Of a stretch of DNA of 64,000 nucleotides, positions 49,591 through 63,700 are shown in pieces; the first letter of the stretch is position 1; each line of letters begins with the position of its first letter. Origin of the DNA: Penelope pileata (lineage: Eukaryota > Chordata > Aves > Galliformes > Cracidae). The notes beneath the pieces are model-generated. The model had not been told where the DNA came from, did no database searches, and worked only from the letters and a program-made list of their open reading frames with translations. Both the position numbers and the translations under genes were made by a program. Location: contig WBMW01000442.1 in NCBI GenBank assembly GCA_013396635.1, positions 1,340,111 through 1,404,110 on the forward strand, written 5' to 3'.

Positions 49591-51838
49591 AATACTCCCT
49601 CCAAAATTACCACTGATAATGTTACCATTGGCATGTTTTACCCACAGCCAGCTTTGCAGCTACACAGGTAAGTTATCGCAGCATTTTTCCAGATCAGTCT
49701 AGACAAGAAGGTTCTTTTTCACCTCAGTAATGCAGCTGAATTTTTCTTCCATTTTCACCAGTCTTCAGGCCTACATGGCTAAATTTATCAGAGGTACTCC
49801 TCAGGATGAAAATTTCTCAGATTCCTTCACACATCTCATACTTAATTTTCAGAAGATGGTGATGATTTTAGCATACTTCAATTATTTTTACTTACTGGAA
49901 AATCTGATGAAATGACACACCAGGCATCTTTGCCACCAGGTGCTGAACATCCCTTGAAATTTGCACTAAGATTTCCACCTGGGGATGATCTACATTTCCC
50001 AAGCTCAGTTTCTTAGTAATCTGAATGGACAATAATAAATGGGCAAAAGTGAAGCTTTGGGGTAGCAGGTGGCTCTGGGAGCTGGCAGTAAGAACCTGAG
50101 GTTTGCTGATGCAGCATTGCCAAGGTGAACACAGAGCACTTTGGGTTTTTTGTGGGTTTTATTGGATGTCATGATATGGTTTTGGATCTGATTTTATGAG
50201 ATTCTGACCAGGAATGAAGCTACAGTCTGTCACTTTCTTGCTTTTTTCTGGCATACCTACCTGTGAGGCCTCACTGTGGTCCATGTTAAAAGTGGCTTGG
50301 GGTCACTTCAATAATGCAATTTGGGGTTCAGTCCAAACACCCTTGAATGACACACAAGAGGGGGAACAGTGAATTGCAATACAGGAGTTTTGTGCCTATT
50401 GTATCTCTTACAGTGATACTCATAAACTCTGTTCTTAATTGAGACCGTTTTATACACACTATAACAAGAAATATCTTTTAATCGTTGAAACTATAAATCT
50501 TTAACATCTACAGTAACCTGACCTTAACCTATACATGTTTGGCCAAGTTTGATAAACTTTGCTTGTTACCTCTGTATCCAAGTGAAAGAAATGCTAGAAG
50601 CTGATAAGAAACCACAGGATGTAGGTGAGTGTAATGCCATGAAGGCAGTACCCGGCGTCTGTGTTGTTTATGACCTGATGTAGTGCTGGGTATGCCAAAG
50701 CAGGGGCCTTGCAGCTAGGTTTGCTCTGAGTGCATTCAATGCAATTAGGACACTGAAAACACACTCATTTACTACACTGCCTCTTACAATTTCCACTGAG
50801 AATAAAAGGACCCGTAGAAATTTGTACTGCTATTATACTGATATTATGATTTTTGCTCTTTACTGTACGAAAGAGGGAATAAGGTCAGGGCTTCACATGA
50901 AAAATGGGGCAACGAACTTTGCTTGGAAATCTGATAATCTATAATTAGCCACAACCCAATGAGTGGCTGTAACAAACTAGAGAAGGAGTAAGGTAAGGGA
51001 AATTAAAAATGGCAGCTGTATGGTAATGCAGTGAGTCACAAGAACATAAAGATAGATCAGTTGTTCTTTGAAAGGTGGGGGATTCACATAGGAACTGATA
51101 AGCAAATCACTTTTTCAGGCTTCAGAGGAGTCAATCTCAGATGAGATTTGAAAGGTGACAGGGTGGTAGCTAAAGGGATCAGAGCGAGAACTCCAGTGTA
51201 ATGTGTACGTGAGTAAACTAAATATTGCATGTGAGCTTGTTGGATGTTTTAGTAACAAATGGGATTTCTGTCAGAACACAGCCTCAGGCTTCTTCTGACA
51301 GAATGAAACAACTGCTTTTTAAAAAATCCCTTTTTTGTTACTGCTACATATGCACAAACAATGACGCCTTTCCTGAATCTCTCACACGATGGTGAATTAA
51401 CCTTGGCAGCTCCAAGGTCAGCTGAAGCCAAAGGTAGCCTGCAGGCCAGCTCCGGTGTCCGCAAGGATTGAACGAATGGACTTTATCTCATGGTCACAGT
51501 GAAATACGAGGAACAGTCACAGCTGGTGTCTACACTCAGCTTTCGTGCTTCTGAGGTGCAAAGTGCATAGTAATCCAGGCAGATCCCTTAGTGTAGAAGG
51601 TTGCTGGATGAATTAGGCCCTCATGTCCTTGTGCCTCTGAGTCCGGCAGGTCCTGAGGTAGAAATGAGCTACGGAAGGTGCACTCTGTTCATGAAACTGG
51701 GGTCTGTAGATGTGGTGGTTCTGTACAGCTGCTCTGGTCCACAGCAGCTGCCTATGATTGTCACCAGGACACCTGCTCCTTCCCTACCTTGTGCTGGGCA
51801 GGTCTGAGTGTCTCCAGGATTATCACTTTTTATCAGCA

Positions 51839-51863
51839 AAAAACAAACAAACAAACAAACAAA
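51839..51863. repeat. (AAAC)n short tandem repeat
   Basis: A simple AAAC tetramer run in the FBXO3-LMO2 intergenic region. Confidence 0.8.
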
Positions 51864-54800
51864 AAAACCTGTTTTTTTTTAAATCTAACACTTAACTCTG
51901 AAATGGCTCTCAAACATTTGTTTTTATTTGCAAAGATAAGAATTCCAGTTAAAGTGTAATTTTAATAGACTTTTTTTTTTCCTACAAAGGAAAGGCTCCA
52001 CGTTAACACAAACTGACATAACCAAGTTTTATTTTTTCCCGTGGTTTCCTAGCTCACAGTTGGTTTTCCTTTCATATAATGCACTTTCACATAAATCAAA
52101 TTTGAAATACCACTAAAAATGTAAACATTCATCCATGTAAGTATCAAAACAAAGCTTGGTTATTTTACAGAGTGTGAACAGTAGAGAAAGTCATGATCCT
52201 TGCTTCCAAAAGCTAGCACATTAAATTAAGTAGGTAGTATAGAGCAGAAATTCATCACAGTAGCTAATCTGTAGGTGCTTTCATCAGAGGCAGCAATGCT
52301 GATACTCACTCTCTGGTCTTTTATGTATACATTTGTCCACACCGGAGTTATACTAACAGAGAATAGCCCTGAGGAGTTCACAGAGATCATAGGTGCACGC
52401 TCCCAAGATAGCTAATTTGAAATTCAGTCAAAAAGGCAGTAATAAAGCTTTGGGAATATTCATTATTCCATGTGCTTACAGCATTTTCATTGTGGTTCAT
52501 CCTAAGGGGTGTGTTAAAGACCCCTCTGAAAATAAGGATTGGAGAAATATTTCGTGATCGTGTGGAAAGTGCTGGGACCCTGGCTGTTTAGCTGCGGCTT
52601 TTGCATTTGCCTGGAAGCTCTGAAAATCTCTTTCCTCGAAGAAAATGGAGAACAATAATGCACCCCTTAGAAAATTCTGCTACTACTGAATCTTTCACAC
52701 CTTAAAAAACCCATCTGTATGAACCAGATAGCAGCTCACTTTTCAGCTCCACATGTTCTGTCTTTGGGTTGTTAGGTGAGATTCTTAACAAGATGGCCAG
52801 CTAGCTGCGGTTCCAGCAGTGGGGTTTTTGGCTCTAAACACCTGTGCGGTAGGAGCAAGGCTGAGCCCAGTGAACATTCATCAGATGACGGCAACAATAA
52901 ATTACTGAAGTGTTGAGCCAGATTTGAAGAGGTAGCACGAAGATAAAAGACTCCAGAAACCCTTTGCAATTCCCTTAGTCATCCATTCCCACTGAAGGCT
53001 TCTCTTTTGAAGTTTCCAGGAAGCCTCACGTGCCCTTTGCTCGTCCTTTCGGTAGGAGCTCTTATCTGCCTGGTGCAGACCCGGCCGCTTTTTGCTGTAC
53101 TACTCAAAACCAGTTATTACGGGATAAACAAACTGTGTTTGCTGATGCATGTTCTCAGTTCCCTTATCAGCTGAACAACACACTTCTCATGCACGTTGGG
53201 TCAAACTTGCTGCTGGTCCAGCTCCAAGAATTCCAGGGGAATTCAACACTCACACCTGACTGTAAGAAACACAAACACACTATGATAGAGCATTGTCTTG
53301 CAAGTGGACCTGGTATTTCCCAGCATTGCAAAACATCCTCAGGTTGATAATTCCAGGTCTTATACATTTCAATAAGCTACCAATATGACATCTAAACACT
53401 TTTTTATGTAGCTGTCAAGATGCTGCCAGATATTGTCAGACTGAAGAGTATGTCTTAGTGTAGAAGAACTTCAGTGATCGTCTCTTGAAAATAAATATAA
53501 ACAAGTAAATAGTCTGTACCTCACACCTGACTTACAGATGTTGTGAAATATGTTGGTAATGTTATCTGAAAAGAGAGGCAAGACACGTATTTGAGAAGAG
53601 ATAACCAAGCCTGCAGTTCCAGCAGAGAGCTGGGGTCCCAAGCACTCGGAAGACTGGAGCCTGAAGCTAGGGGCTCAGCTGTCCCTTGCCAGGAGTTTTC
53701 TGCTCCAGCAGGTTGTTGATGGCCATGACATGTTTGAAAAGCTGCTCCCTGTACTAGCAAGCATCCAAATCTACTGCCATGGAGAAAGAAAGTGCGTCTT
53801 GTAGTTGCCATGTTGTGGAAGCTACACGCAGACAGAAGGAGTCATTACAGAGAAGTGCACTAATAGGCCCATTGTAGCCAGTTAGGAGTAAGTTTTTCTA
53901 AGCTCCCAGCTTGCATCTAGGGGCTTTTGCCCCCCTGCTTGTATCTCAGATGCTGTTTCCTACTCTTTTTGCTATTAGTATTCTGCCAAACATTTCTGGT
54001 AGCTTCAACACAGGAGAAATGTTTTGGCTTTTTTTTGTCTGTTAGACAGATGACTGTAATAAAAATAAAAATATACCAAAACAAGAGGAAATATCTCAGC
54101 AGTGCTCAGAGGTGCACTGGATTACCAAAGGAATTTTCGAGGGTCTCAGCCCTAAACGGTTGTTCCTCTGTCAACACAGCAGAGCAGTGGCTGGTCGTCA
54201 CTACTGCAGTCACTGCCAGTACAGCATCCCCCTTTGCCTACCCATTCCAGCACCTCCACAGAAATAAAACTTCTTGCACTCCATCCACTGTTTCTGGGCT
54301 TCACTGACTTACACCAACATATACGTGTAAGCAGAATATGTCAGAGGGAGAGCAGAGATGGTCAGGAAGCACTCCACAAATAGTGTGTTCAACCTCATTA
54401 GAAAAGAAAAATCTCTTCCCTGAAAATCTTAAATGGGATTTTCACGCACTGTTTTCCAACAAAAATAATTATGTATTTGAAAACCAAATTTGTAATAGAG
54501 AAGCAATGTAAAAGGAGCTTTTTGATCATCCCTTTACTGTTGATGAAGAACACAAGGAAGAGGGCCTAAAGAGACTTTGATTATTACTTGAGTATTGCTG
54601 CAAATTGTGAAACGGCTTCTCATTCTCTGTATGTGAAGAATAAGCTGTAGATATCATCAAGTGCATTTATTTTAGCAGAAGTTCATGGGTTTTTAGCATC
54701 AATGACCAAGTGTCCCCACAGGCTGTTTACTCCTGACTCTGCAATACAGCTGAGCTCTGCGCAGCCAACCATCAATCATACGGGGGGAAGTATACATCAT

Positions 54801-57800
54801 CAATGTACCGATCACTTCCCAACAATTTACAGAAAGTATCCATACAAGATGCGATTTGAAACCACTCTGGGATGTTCAGAGTATATTTGAGAATGCAAGG
54901 AGGCTGGATCCACGCTGCTGGGGGGGTCAGGCCATGCCATACTGATACCTGCTCGCTGAGTGCTCGCGTGCTTGAGTGGTTACTCACAAGCCAGGAGTCC
55001 TCAGTTCTGCTCCTGTGTAAGTCTGCCTGAGTTACTGTGCAGTTTTTAAGCAGGTCACATCAGTCCCGGGCCTCTGTTTCCCTGCCTGTAGAGTGGGGTT
55101 TGTAGCTTAAAAAGGGAAGAAGCAATGCATTAATGCTAGCAAGGTACTTGAAAAGTGTTAAACAGAGTGTGATATGCTGCTACAAAATATGCTTATTAAC
55201 TAACGGGCAGAAATCTGCTGGTGTATTAGGAGCCTTTCAGAGATGTGCCATCTCATTAGATGGGAACAAAACAACCCACAGCAGGAGGGAACAAGTTGCT
55301 TCAAACAAGGTTCAACTTTCTGCCAGTTTAATCTTCCTCTCATGGATAGATTTGTGAATCTTAATTTAATTACAATTCCTTAAATGTTTTCCGATACTAA
55401 ATCTCTCTGTTCTATGTCTTTTTATGGTTTCTTTTTTGTTGTGGGAATGAGGAATAGATCGTTTTTTCCAGTGTCCATTGAAACTTCCATTGCCTGCAGT
55501 GCAGTGTGCTCTATAAAAGAGATGAACCTGCTGCAAGTGAAATAAGCTGATGCTGCACTGTCTTTTTAGAGCAACAAAAATCTTTATAGATTATTTTTCC
55601 AAGTGTCATGAATCTCCTTCAAAGTCACAAGTCACTGTTATCAATTAATGGACTTAATAGTCTCATTTTCAATTCACATTCAGGCCATGCAGAGTCTGTG
55701 CTCATCCCAGCAGATGGCTGAAAGCTTTGCCTTTCAGAGATAAAATGTTACCTTGTATATGGGGGTAGTAAGGAGGGGGGTGATTCAGGAGCAGAAAGAC
55801 ATGTTAAAGTGCAGCACCTGAGGCCTTCTTGTTTTCTGAATTTACAGTCTCAGGCTGGCAGTCGTATAAATGAGTGATGCTCTGTGATGTTCTCTTCCAA
55901 GCAGGTTACGAAATTGGCAGGGAGTCTTCGGTTTTGTGCTGATGTGTCCGGAATTCCAATAATTTGATTCTTGGGTATAATGACAATTGGAGGCATGGTA
56001 TTACCTTGAGAACAGAGAGGGGAGAGACAGCTTCTGTATCCTGTATTGAATTAACAACCGATTCCCATTTACTCTCCCTGCTGAAAACTCTATTATGCGG
56101 GGTTCTTATTGCCCTTATTCAAGGACATGGAATTAAAAAAGTGATATCAATGGTAATGCTCTCATCTTCCTACCATGACATTGAATAATGGGGACAAAGA
56201 AGGGAAATCTTGAGGGATGATATGCCTTTTAAAATAGTGATGATATTGAAAACATATAAAGGACAATGTATTTGAATATCAGCTGATGAAGTCATATTCA
56301 GACTATCATGTTTTTTCTATGACTTTAAATAATTTTTGCTTTTATTTTTTGTCATTGTTTTTGAACATCTTATTTCCTTTTTATTCCAGGAGAGACTCCT
56401 TACTATAAGGAGCACACTCGGGGTGAGGATGGAGGTGAAGTGTTGGTTACACTAATTCCGAGAGAAATCTCTTCTCTCTGCACCTGGATCCAGAGAACAA
56501 GAGTTACAAATGAGAGGTATGATTTATGCAGCTGGCTTGAAAAAGTGGTAACTCACAATAGTGTGATAAACATAACATCACATGGGGATCTAGCAGCTAA
56601 ATAAATGTTAGGAATGACTAAAGCATTTTGCTTTGCGTTTTTATACTTGGCAGGTTTTTATACTGTTGTTTTTTAACATCTTGTCTTGCTGGCATGCATA
56701 CATCTTGTTCTGTGATGTCTAAGAGCTTACCTGGCTGAGAAAAGTCCATCAGCAGATTGATGTAATTATACAGGTAGAGTTATACTACTGCTCAAGTGGG
56801 TACTCTTCTCCTAGCATGAGTTATTGTCTACCAGTTTAGCTTAAGCCCTGTCTGAAGTTACATAGACTAGATTAAATAATTCTCATTTTATCATAAAAAA
56901 AGAATATGCACTCCACAGTAGCTTTCCATTACAAATATATTCACTTAATTTTTGAATATTTTTTCCCATGTAAGTGATATCTTACACAAAATAATGAGTG
57001 CATTTCCCTTAGGATGTTTTGAAATTTTTTTAGAATAAGTGATATTATCTCCATTTCACAAGTGAGTATCTGAGAAGCAGAATATTTAACTCAGTTGCCA
57101 AAAGTCACACAGGAAATACTTTCTGAGGTGGGAACAAAACACAGATCTTGGTTTCTTTAGTGCAAAACCTCTCTGAATTATTGACACTATGAGCTGATCT
57201 CAACTTAGATGGTAACGAGGCTCCTCACACTTGATTTTCAGTCAGACCTCTCTACAAGGTGGATTTATGGAAATCAGCTCTGCAGCACACCTGAGAAAGG
57301 TTAAAGACTACCATGTAAAGGATTTAGGGAATAGATGTCTAAAGTCTTATCTGTGATGATCTCAGTTGTTTCTGATCACAGTGTAAATCTGTCATTTCAG
57401 TTATTCCAGTGTCATTTCTACCATAATGCTACATGAGGTCGGAATGTGGCTCAAAACCTCTTTGTAGCAATTCAGAAAAGTGAATCTCACTGCCCACTTT
57501 GTCAAAGGCAAGCTTCTTTTATCTCCCTTTGCCCTGGCAGTGTGAGAACCACGAGCAGATTGCTGCTCACTATCTGAAATACGTTCCATACATTGGAGAC
57601 AACTTTCATACTCCCTGGTGCAACACATTCCCTTTGACATGTGTCTCAATGTGCCACTAGCATGGGACTGCAGAGAAAGCAGCTTTATAGTTGATTGCTG
57701 TCATCTGTAAAGTTTTCGTGCCGAGAACTTGTAGCTGTTACTGTACCTGTAAGCACTCTTCTCCACTCTTGCACTGTAGTGTTGTCAAGGTTTACTTTTT

Positions 57801-58599
57801 CAGAGGAAGGAGAGATGTGAAAGAATAGGTCTCTGAGAGGGACATTACAATAGGGCATGATGACCTGGAAAGCTTTAAAGGCATCTGCCAGGAAGCTCTT
57901 GTTACATATTTGCAATGCACTCAACGTGGGCTCCCACACACAGACAGAAAAAATGAATGTGTACCTGCACCTTGCATTAGCATCATGGATATGTCCAGCA
58001 AGCGGTGCAAACTAACAGGGATATCGACACAGAGTATTTGCTATAAATCACTGAGGATGAAGAAGGTGATAGCTAGATTTTCCTTGTTCTGGGCACATAG
58101 CTTTCTTGCTTGTGCTGGCAAGGATGTATTTTAGGCTAAGAGCTGTAATTCTAGCAGCTGCCTATGGCCTCCAGAGGTCAGCATATCACTTGAGAAGAGC
58201 TAAATCACAGAGCACTCAAACTGTGCTTTCCCTTTTCGAGTATGATCTCATGTCCCCTCTATAGTTTCTAACTTCAATGGTAATAACATTTAAAGCTTTT
58301 TTTCCCCAGTGCTGGCTGTGACAACAAAAACAAGAAAAAAAAATAAAAGAGCTCTCAGAATATCCATTGTAAAATGCCAAATGCTGTCACTGATTAGTAC
58401 TACTAGAAGGATGAGAGATCCCTTAGCTGACAAATTTATTGAAAACAGTGGGACAAATAGATATCCATATGCTTAAGTGTTACTGCTTGTATGTTGCTGC
58501 TGGTGGGGTGAATAGACATACCAACTGCCTTCTGAGCAGATTGTCAGACTTGTTCCACTGTGCTATAGGCTCCATTTCTAATAAGTTTGAACAGAATAC

Positions 58600-58870
58600 A
58601 CAGTTCTTGTGACACTCTCAAAAGGATAGAATGGAACCAGAAAACATACAGAGATGAGAAACAGAGATGTGAAGAGGATCAGAAGTGTAAAACAGCTTTC
58701 ATGCAACAAGGAAATTAGACTATTCATCTCAGAAAGATTCTAGTTGGTGGGGATATGACACAGATCTTTAAAGTCAGGAATAGTGCAAAAACCAAATTGT
58801 CAGGAAATGACCATTTTCTCTTTCAAGATGTTGGGCACCCACTGAAGCTGTCAGGCAACCACTTTTGAAA
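58600..58870 (+). repeat. Possible ancient CR1 fragment
   Basis: A weak likeness to CR1: an AAGAT-GGATATGACACAG-like block and a region like the 3' part of the CR1 reverse transcriptase frame. Too diverged to be sure. Confidence 0.35.
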
Positions 58871-59704
58871 TAAACATAGCATAGAATTACGCTGCGAAAA
58901 TGACTGCTTTTGGACTATAGGGAGGCCAAAACTGTAAGAATAGGAAAAGGGATCAGGCAAACGCACAGAGAATGGATCTGAGTCGGTTAAGCAGAGGGGG
59001 CTGAAGAGAAGCTCAGACAGAGCTTGCTGTGGAGCCTCCTGCAGGCTGGAGAGACTTCATGAGGAGATCACTCCAAGCTTGCCTTGCTCGAGGCTTCCCT
59101 GAACACCCACTGCTTGTCACTGTTGGAGTAAAATACCAAGTGTCTACTTTTGCCTGACGAGGCATACATCTCATGTTCTTAGTGTTACTATAATGCTAAG
59201 AAACTTCCTAATGCTGAAGAAGGAAGTCACAGTAGTCTGCAGGAAGGACTTTGCACTTAATTCTTTGTAAACCCTAGTAAGGGTTGATTGGCTTGACTTA
59301 TGCTGGATTCAATGATCCGGAGCAAAATTAGGACCAGCTAAATTTCTAGTAGACCCTAGTCCTGCATGGCCTCCTTTGAGACCAGGTAGCCTCTGCCTCT
59401 GTTGCGAAGTAACACCCAAATGTATTTCACTGCATCATCCAGCCTCAAATGATCCTTATATGCACCAAAGGGCCTATGGCACGCAATACTACCTTATTGT
59501 TCCTTAGTGTGAAGAACTCTACAAAGCTTCTTGAGAGCAGCTAGTGTTCTCCCCTTACTGCTTTGAAACACAACCTTAAGTGAATCCAGCAGGAATCAGC
59601 TGTAGTCAAGTGTAGAAATCCCACTACAAAATATAAATAATGCAAACAAAATATTCTGTCCAATTCCCAAGAAAGAAATAGCAACACTCAAATATTCTGT
59701 TATT

Positions 59705-59710
59705 TTTATT
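59705..59710 (-). terminator. LMO2: LMO2 candidate poly(A) signal
   Basis: AATAAA on the minus strand about 775 nt after the LMO2 stop codon. A second hexamer lies at about 59,743. The 3' UTR is AT-rich and includes a CA repeat at 59,917-59,935. Confidence 0.5.
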
Positions 59711-59916
59711 AAAGCTGCAGAGTCTTACTACACACAACAAATATTTTATTGATATAATCTAAGTTAATAAAATAGTTGAACAACTCTTTAGATTTATATT
59801 TGTATAGAAATGATCTATGGAACATCTCATCTTGAAACAGCAGTGCCTGAAAACAACTATTCAGCAGAATTTTTTTGAAGAACAGTTTGGGACTAGAGGA
59901 TGCAGTCTTCATTCTC

Positions 59917-59935
59917 ACACACACACACACACAAA
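59917..59935. repeat. (CA)n microsatellite in LMO2 3' UTR
   Basis: A short run of CA dinucleotides (read as TG in the LMO2 transcript). Confidence 0.8.
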
Positions 59936-60483
59936 AAATCCATGCAAAAATGACCCCCACCCTCTTCCCACTTTCTCTCCTACCCAAAATGTAAGGCCTT
60001 ATCAAATGACCACGTAAGTGACTGGCCCTTTTCTTCCAGTATTCCTCTTCATGTCTATATTAGGAGCTGTTGTCTAAACTGAGTAACTAAAATAAGTTGA
60101 AAAGAAAAAATCAATTGCACAATCCTAGTCTGCAGGTGACAAAGTCATAACATCTCTTTACATAAGTCACTACTGTTTTTCCAGTTATGAGCATTCATTA
60201 TCACATTGTGTTTGTTCCCCAACTCTTGCCTATCTGGCTGATGTCAGTTATTGTCGATACGCCTTTGTTAACAGAAGTCAGTCTATCTACTATTGCTTCA
60301 GTCTCCCTTCTTCACTTATATGTAGTTTAGATTCTACGTAGCACTGCCTGAAAAGGGCCTACTCTGTGGTATTTCCCCCCCATTTTAGACAAAGCACACA
60401 GCTCAGGTGGTTATCTCCTCACTGCAGCTATGCGTCTGTGTCGCCTGTGAGATGTCTTTTATAGACCATGAGCCATCTCTTTG

Positions 60484-60703
60484 CTATATCATTCCATTTA
60501 TCTTAGTCCACTCATAGATGTCCTGTTCACATACTATGTCCGAGTTGATGAGGAGATATCTGTCCCCAACACAGAAGTGTTTCTGGCAGGCTGCGCATTT
60601 GAAGCATTCGAGGTGATACACTTTGTCCTTCACCCGCATGGTCATCTCATAAGCCCGGATCCGTTTGTCACACGAGGCACAGAGGCCGTCTTGGCCAAAT
60701 AGC
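60484..60703 (-). CDS. LMO2: LMO2 last exon encoding LIM2
   Basis: 220 nt from a TGTTTTAG acceptor to the TAG stop. It encodes LFGQDGLCASCDKRIRAYEM through EWTKINGMI, all of LIM domain 2. Confidence 0.98.
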
Positions 60704-63700
60704 CTAAAACAACAATAGCAGAGATATAAGTAGAGTTCCTTTGCTGGAGAGATGGGGAAAAAAAATAAATCATAACAGGAACACAACATCAGTGTATTGC
60801 CTTATTAGTCATGCTATTGCCAAGATACATGGAGATCACATGGAAAGCTGCTGAGCAGAACTCGAATCTTTGCAATACCAAGAATTGGAGGAGAAAGTCC
60901 AAGGTCCTCACCTATTTCCAAGGTAATTGATTTCTGCGATCAATGACCTTATCTTGAAATGCTGAGCAGCTTCAGGCAGAGTAAAGGTTCACTGGATCAT
61001 AGCGTAAAGTTGTGTGATGTTAATACTTCCACTTACATGATCAATAGAAATTACCTTTCAGTTGATGAATTTTGCCTGTCTTCAACTGTTGCTATTGTAG
61101 TTTATAGGAAAGAGTTGACACACTATGATATAGCTAAGATTTAATATTCTACTGTCTGTGTTTGTTGCCTCCACATTTGAGATTCTTTCAAACTCAGACA
61201 CTTCTGTATCCTGCTGGATTTCAGGATACAGACCTTCCTAAGACCTTCCAGGCGCTGTCCTCACCAGCACCAGACAATATCATGTTCTGGACTGCTCTTT
61301 TTGAGAGCACATTTAGAATCCCTGCTGAGATCACTATGGTATTTTCTATTAAAAGGAGTCTCTAACGACTGCACTGTGTATGTATCCCTCTCACAGCATG
61401 CACCAGCACTCTCAGCTGGAGCAGTGCAACATACTCGGCCATGTGTGATCACAAAACGAACACAAGCGTTTCATGCAGTCTGCTGGTTATGGTGTTTGTA
61501 AGTCCAATCATTAATAAAAAAGCAGGGACATGTATACAAGCATGTATATATATACAGAATCATAGAATCATTTATGTTGGACAAGACCTCTAAGATCATC
61601 ACATATGAAGGCTGCTCTGAAAGTAGTGCCTCCTATTTTATTATGTTGGCCCATGGTGTAAGAGGCAGATGTCGGTGGTATGGCAGTAGAGGCTGAACCT
61701 GCCCACCAATATTCTATTTCGCTTTGTTGCCATGTGACAGATGGCAGCAGAGGGGCAATCTGACAAAATGGTGTCTGACATGGAAGTGCAGATGGAGCAA
61801 AGGTGTGGAATTGAATTCCTCCATGCGGAAAAAATGGCACCCTTTGGCATTTGTTGACACTTGCTGAATATTTATGGAGACCAAACAGTGAATGTGAGCA
61901 CAGTGAGGTGGTGGGTGGTGTGTTTCAGCAGTGGCGACAGCGAGTTACCTCCACTGGTGCAGGTGTTTACAAGCACAGCGTGCAGGCTCTTGTTCATCCC
62001 TGGCAAAAATGCATAGCTAATGGTCATGCCTATGTTGAAAAACAGTGTTTTGTAGCTGAGAATTTGTTCTATTAAATATTATTACTGTCCCCTTTGTATC
62101 TGTTGTAGGCATTACTTTTCTTAGAAGGTGGGAGAATTCCTATTATTTATTAGAACAATATACCCATTGACTTTGACTTTCCATACTAATCTCAGAAAGA
62201 TTTTGTCCACTCCCTACACTTCACTTTCCTCTACTGTGCCTGCTTCATATAACCTGAACTGGAAATGGAATACCCACTAAAGACAGCTCAAGGGTAAAAG
62301 ATATCATTTCTTTTGTCTACCAGGAGATGTCAGTGTCTACTTCTGCCCAATGAAAGCACTAACGTTACGAAAATGTTGCAAAATCTGTCCTTAATACTGG
62401 AAGACATTATATGTTACATTATTAAATAAATCAAAACATTCAAATTCACTGCCAAAAAATAGGTTAATTGCATTGACATATTTTCTGTTGCTTCAGTTTT
62501 AAGATGGAAGGTGTCTGGAAAGTATAGCTAACACTGGTTCAGAGCTGGAATGTAGTACATGCTGAATGTTCACAAGTGGTCCCATTTGCAGAACACAGAT
62601 TTTAATTTCTGCTAGGCGAAATTCCCATCAGCAAGTTCTGGGACACAATAGCTAGGAGCTCCTCTGAGATTTTAATTTTTGCAAATTTCAGTAAGGTAGC
62701 TAAAAATATATAAAATGTCTTTATTCTGTTCTACAAACTTCCTGCAACATCAGGGATCCATTAGAACAAATGGTATACAGCTAGCACGGCAATGATCAGA
62801 ACACTTTTCTTGTAATAGAGAACATGGAGATATTTTATTAACGATTTTTGTGAAATATATTATTCTCAGTTTAATCCTTCCACTTAAAAACTATGGCAAA
62901 TCAGATAGGCAGAGAGAGATTGCTGAAGACACCCATAACAAGTGTATTTGTGGGGTCTGATTCAGCCAAAAGCATTAAGTTCATGTCTGTTCAGGACCAG
63001 GCTTAAGAACATCAAAAATCCACTGGGTCCAGCTTAGCAGGATCAAACTTCCCTGTGCCAGCTGCAGCATTGCAATAAGCATACAGCACGTTGTGTCTTT
63101 CTGCTTGAAGTGCTCCAGATAAGTTTACATGGATCAATCCATGTATAAAAGGCAGTCACTTCAGAAAACAAATGCGTAGAGTGGCCCCACTGCTTAGTGG
63201 AATCAAGCGTCTCTTACACAGCCGATATTACTGCATCAGGAAAATGAATTAAATTCAGTTACCTTGGATACCGTGTTCTTAAATGAGAGAACTAAACGAT
63301 CTTTCATCGGTTGCCAATCTTGGCACCTGTTTTTGTATAACTTTCAGCTCCACAGCAATGCCTGGAGAAGCACAGAACTACTTAAAGCCATTCTAGGGAA
63401 CTGGCTCACGATCAGCTCAGGCCAGGGGAGTCCTGGCTGAAATTCATCACTGCTTTCCAATTTCTGCCTGACAGCACCCCATGCTGACATGGCTCAGTCA
63501 GCCTGCAGCTATCGGGGGAGCAGCAGCACTTAGCAAACTCTGTTCCTCTTAAACTCTACAGCTAAGATTAGCCAAAATTATTTATTTATGGATCTTTGTT
63601 CACTAGCTATACCTTAAATTAATAAGCAAAGCTAAAACGGTACAAAGAAGGGAGATGAGTGGAATAAGAGGGCTGGGAGGCTGTGTACCTGAGGTAGTCC

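Larger units (their letters stand above)
48871..59690. other. Gene-poor region between FBXO3 and LMO2
   Basis: About 10.8 kb without a recognised gene. It contains CR1 pieces (49.4 and 58.6-58.9 kb), an AAAC repeat (51,840) and a plus-strand exon-like frame (56,390-56,516). Because it lies downstream of LMO2 and upstream of FBXO3, it may hold regulatory DNA, but nothing specific was seen. Confidence 0.5.

Noticed and set aside
53030..53347. 105-aa plus-strand frame in the intergenic region
   Set aside because: No known domain, and an overlapping antisense frame of similar size; consistent with chance.
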